DNA of 14,638 bases, from assembly GCA_036399695.1 (NCBI GenBank), contig DASWMP010000378.1, positions 1-14,638 on the forward strand, read 5' to 3'. Under the pieces are notes generated by a model. That model had not been told where the DNA came from. It ran no database searches and saw only the letters and a list, made by a program, of their open reading frames with translations. The DNA comes from DASVEE01 sp036399695. Its GTDB lineage: Bacteria; Acidobacteriota; Thermoanaerobaculia; Gp7-AA8. The translations under genes and the position numbers were made by a program. The first letter of the stretch is position 1; every line of letters starts with the position of its first letter. This document shows, in pieces, positions 14,303-14,638 of this stretch.

Positions 14303-14420
14303 GGGAACGATGGGACCTCATGAGCTGAGTTCGCGATTCTTTCCAGAGTCGACGTATCGTCGTTAGCCGCACGAATCAATCAGGGCTGAGCCCGGCGTTT
14401 GCCAAGCACCGTTTTCGCCT
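14303..14420. other. Gap between the acetyltransferase and the tandem array, nothing recognised
   Basis: These 118 bases hold no recognisable gene, terminator or RNA. The last 20 bases (14401-14420) bear faint similarity to a 21-bp array unit and may be a decayed copy. Confidence 0.5.
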
Positions 14421-14638
14421 GCTGGGACACGTCGAGTGCGCGCTGGGACACCTCGAGTGCGCGCTGGGACACCTCGAGTGCGCGCCGGCACACCTCCAGT
14501 GCGCGCCGGCACACCTCGAGTGCGCGCCGGCACACCTCGAGTGCGCGCTGGCACACCTCGAGTGCGCGCCGGCACACCTCGAGTGCGCGCCCGCACACCT
14601 CGAGTGCGCGCCGGCACACCTCGAGTGCGCGCCGGCAC
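14421..14638. repeat. 21-bp tandem repeat array, running off the window
   Basis: Ten full 21-bp units and 8 bases of an eleventh follow one another without spacers (units start at 14421, 14442, 14463, then every 21 bases to 14610; partial from 14631). The shared core is CACCTCGAGTGCGC. The first three copies have GGGACAC and the later ones mostly GGCACAC; copy 1 has GTCGAG and copy 4 CTCCAG. All six frames stay open. On the minus strand two long frames encode heptapeptide repeats, RALEVCR-type (stop at 14380) and RTRGVPA-type (stop at 14363). Whether either is translated is not known. Confidence 0.95.

Noticed and set aside
14421..14638. CRISPR array
   Set aside because: The 21-bp units abut directly with no spacers, so this is a simple tandem array.
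14421..14638. Sigma-54 (-24/-12) sites in the array (GG...GC words)
   Set aside because: The GG to GC distance is 14 bases, not the required 12, and the TTGC element is absent.

Overview
This window looks like core chromosome of a high-GC diderm (LPS-making) bacterium. The best guess is an Acidobacteriota member, possibly Thermoanaerobaculia-like. The reasons are the gene order around rpoN, an HPr kinase in the place where Proteobacteria often carry ptsN, and a short secreted diheme protein of the reaction-centre-cytochrome type that is frequent in Acidobacteriota. The phylum call is inference; Myxococcota or Desulfobacterota-type bacteria are not excluded.

Layout. From 9861 down to 30 one minus-strand block reads, in transcription order: a fused LptC/LptA-like LPS bridge protein, lptB, rpoN (sigma-54), long-form hpf, an intrinsic terminator, hprK, rapZ, a mannose-type EIIA, HPr and Enzyme I. 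It joins LPS export to a regulatory phosphotransferase chain. Enzyme I passes phosphate from PEP to His15 of HPr, HPr passes it to EIIA, and HprK modifies Ser46 of HPr. No sugar permease (EIIB/EIIC) is visible, so signalling rather than sugar uptake is the likely job. A small plus-strand diheme cytochrome (9923-10342) diverges from the lpt end and converges on recJ. recJ and accA are again on the minus strand. Divergent from accA lie an unrecognised helical protein and a GNAT acetyltransferase, overlapping by 8 bases. The window ends in a 21-bp tandem array that runs off the edge.

The most unusual content is between the genes. Gaps at about 2541-2578, 3458-3542, 4644-4822, 7760-7916 and 12132-12208 hold low-complexity tracts built from degenerate 7-base words. 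In most of them a second tract is an inverted complement of the first, giving long imperfect hairpins. Two other elements (10371-10440 and 12209-12250) are compact hairpins beginning with GTAG, as in REP elements. In three genes (lptC/A, recJ, accA) the GTAG at an element edge supplies the TAG stop codon. These elements look like related repeat families that have colonised gene ends, and are the best candidates here for something undescribed.

All coordinates, motif positions and stems were read by eye; no searches or folding were run.
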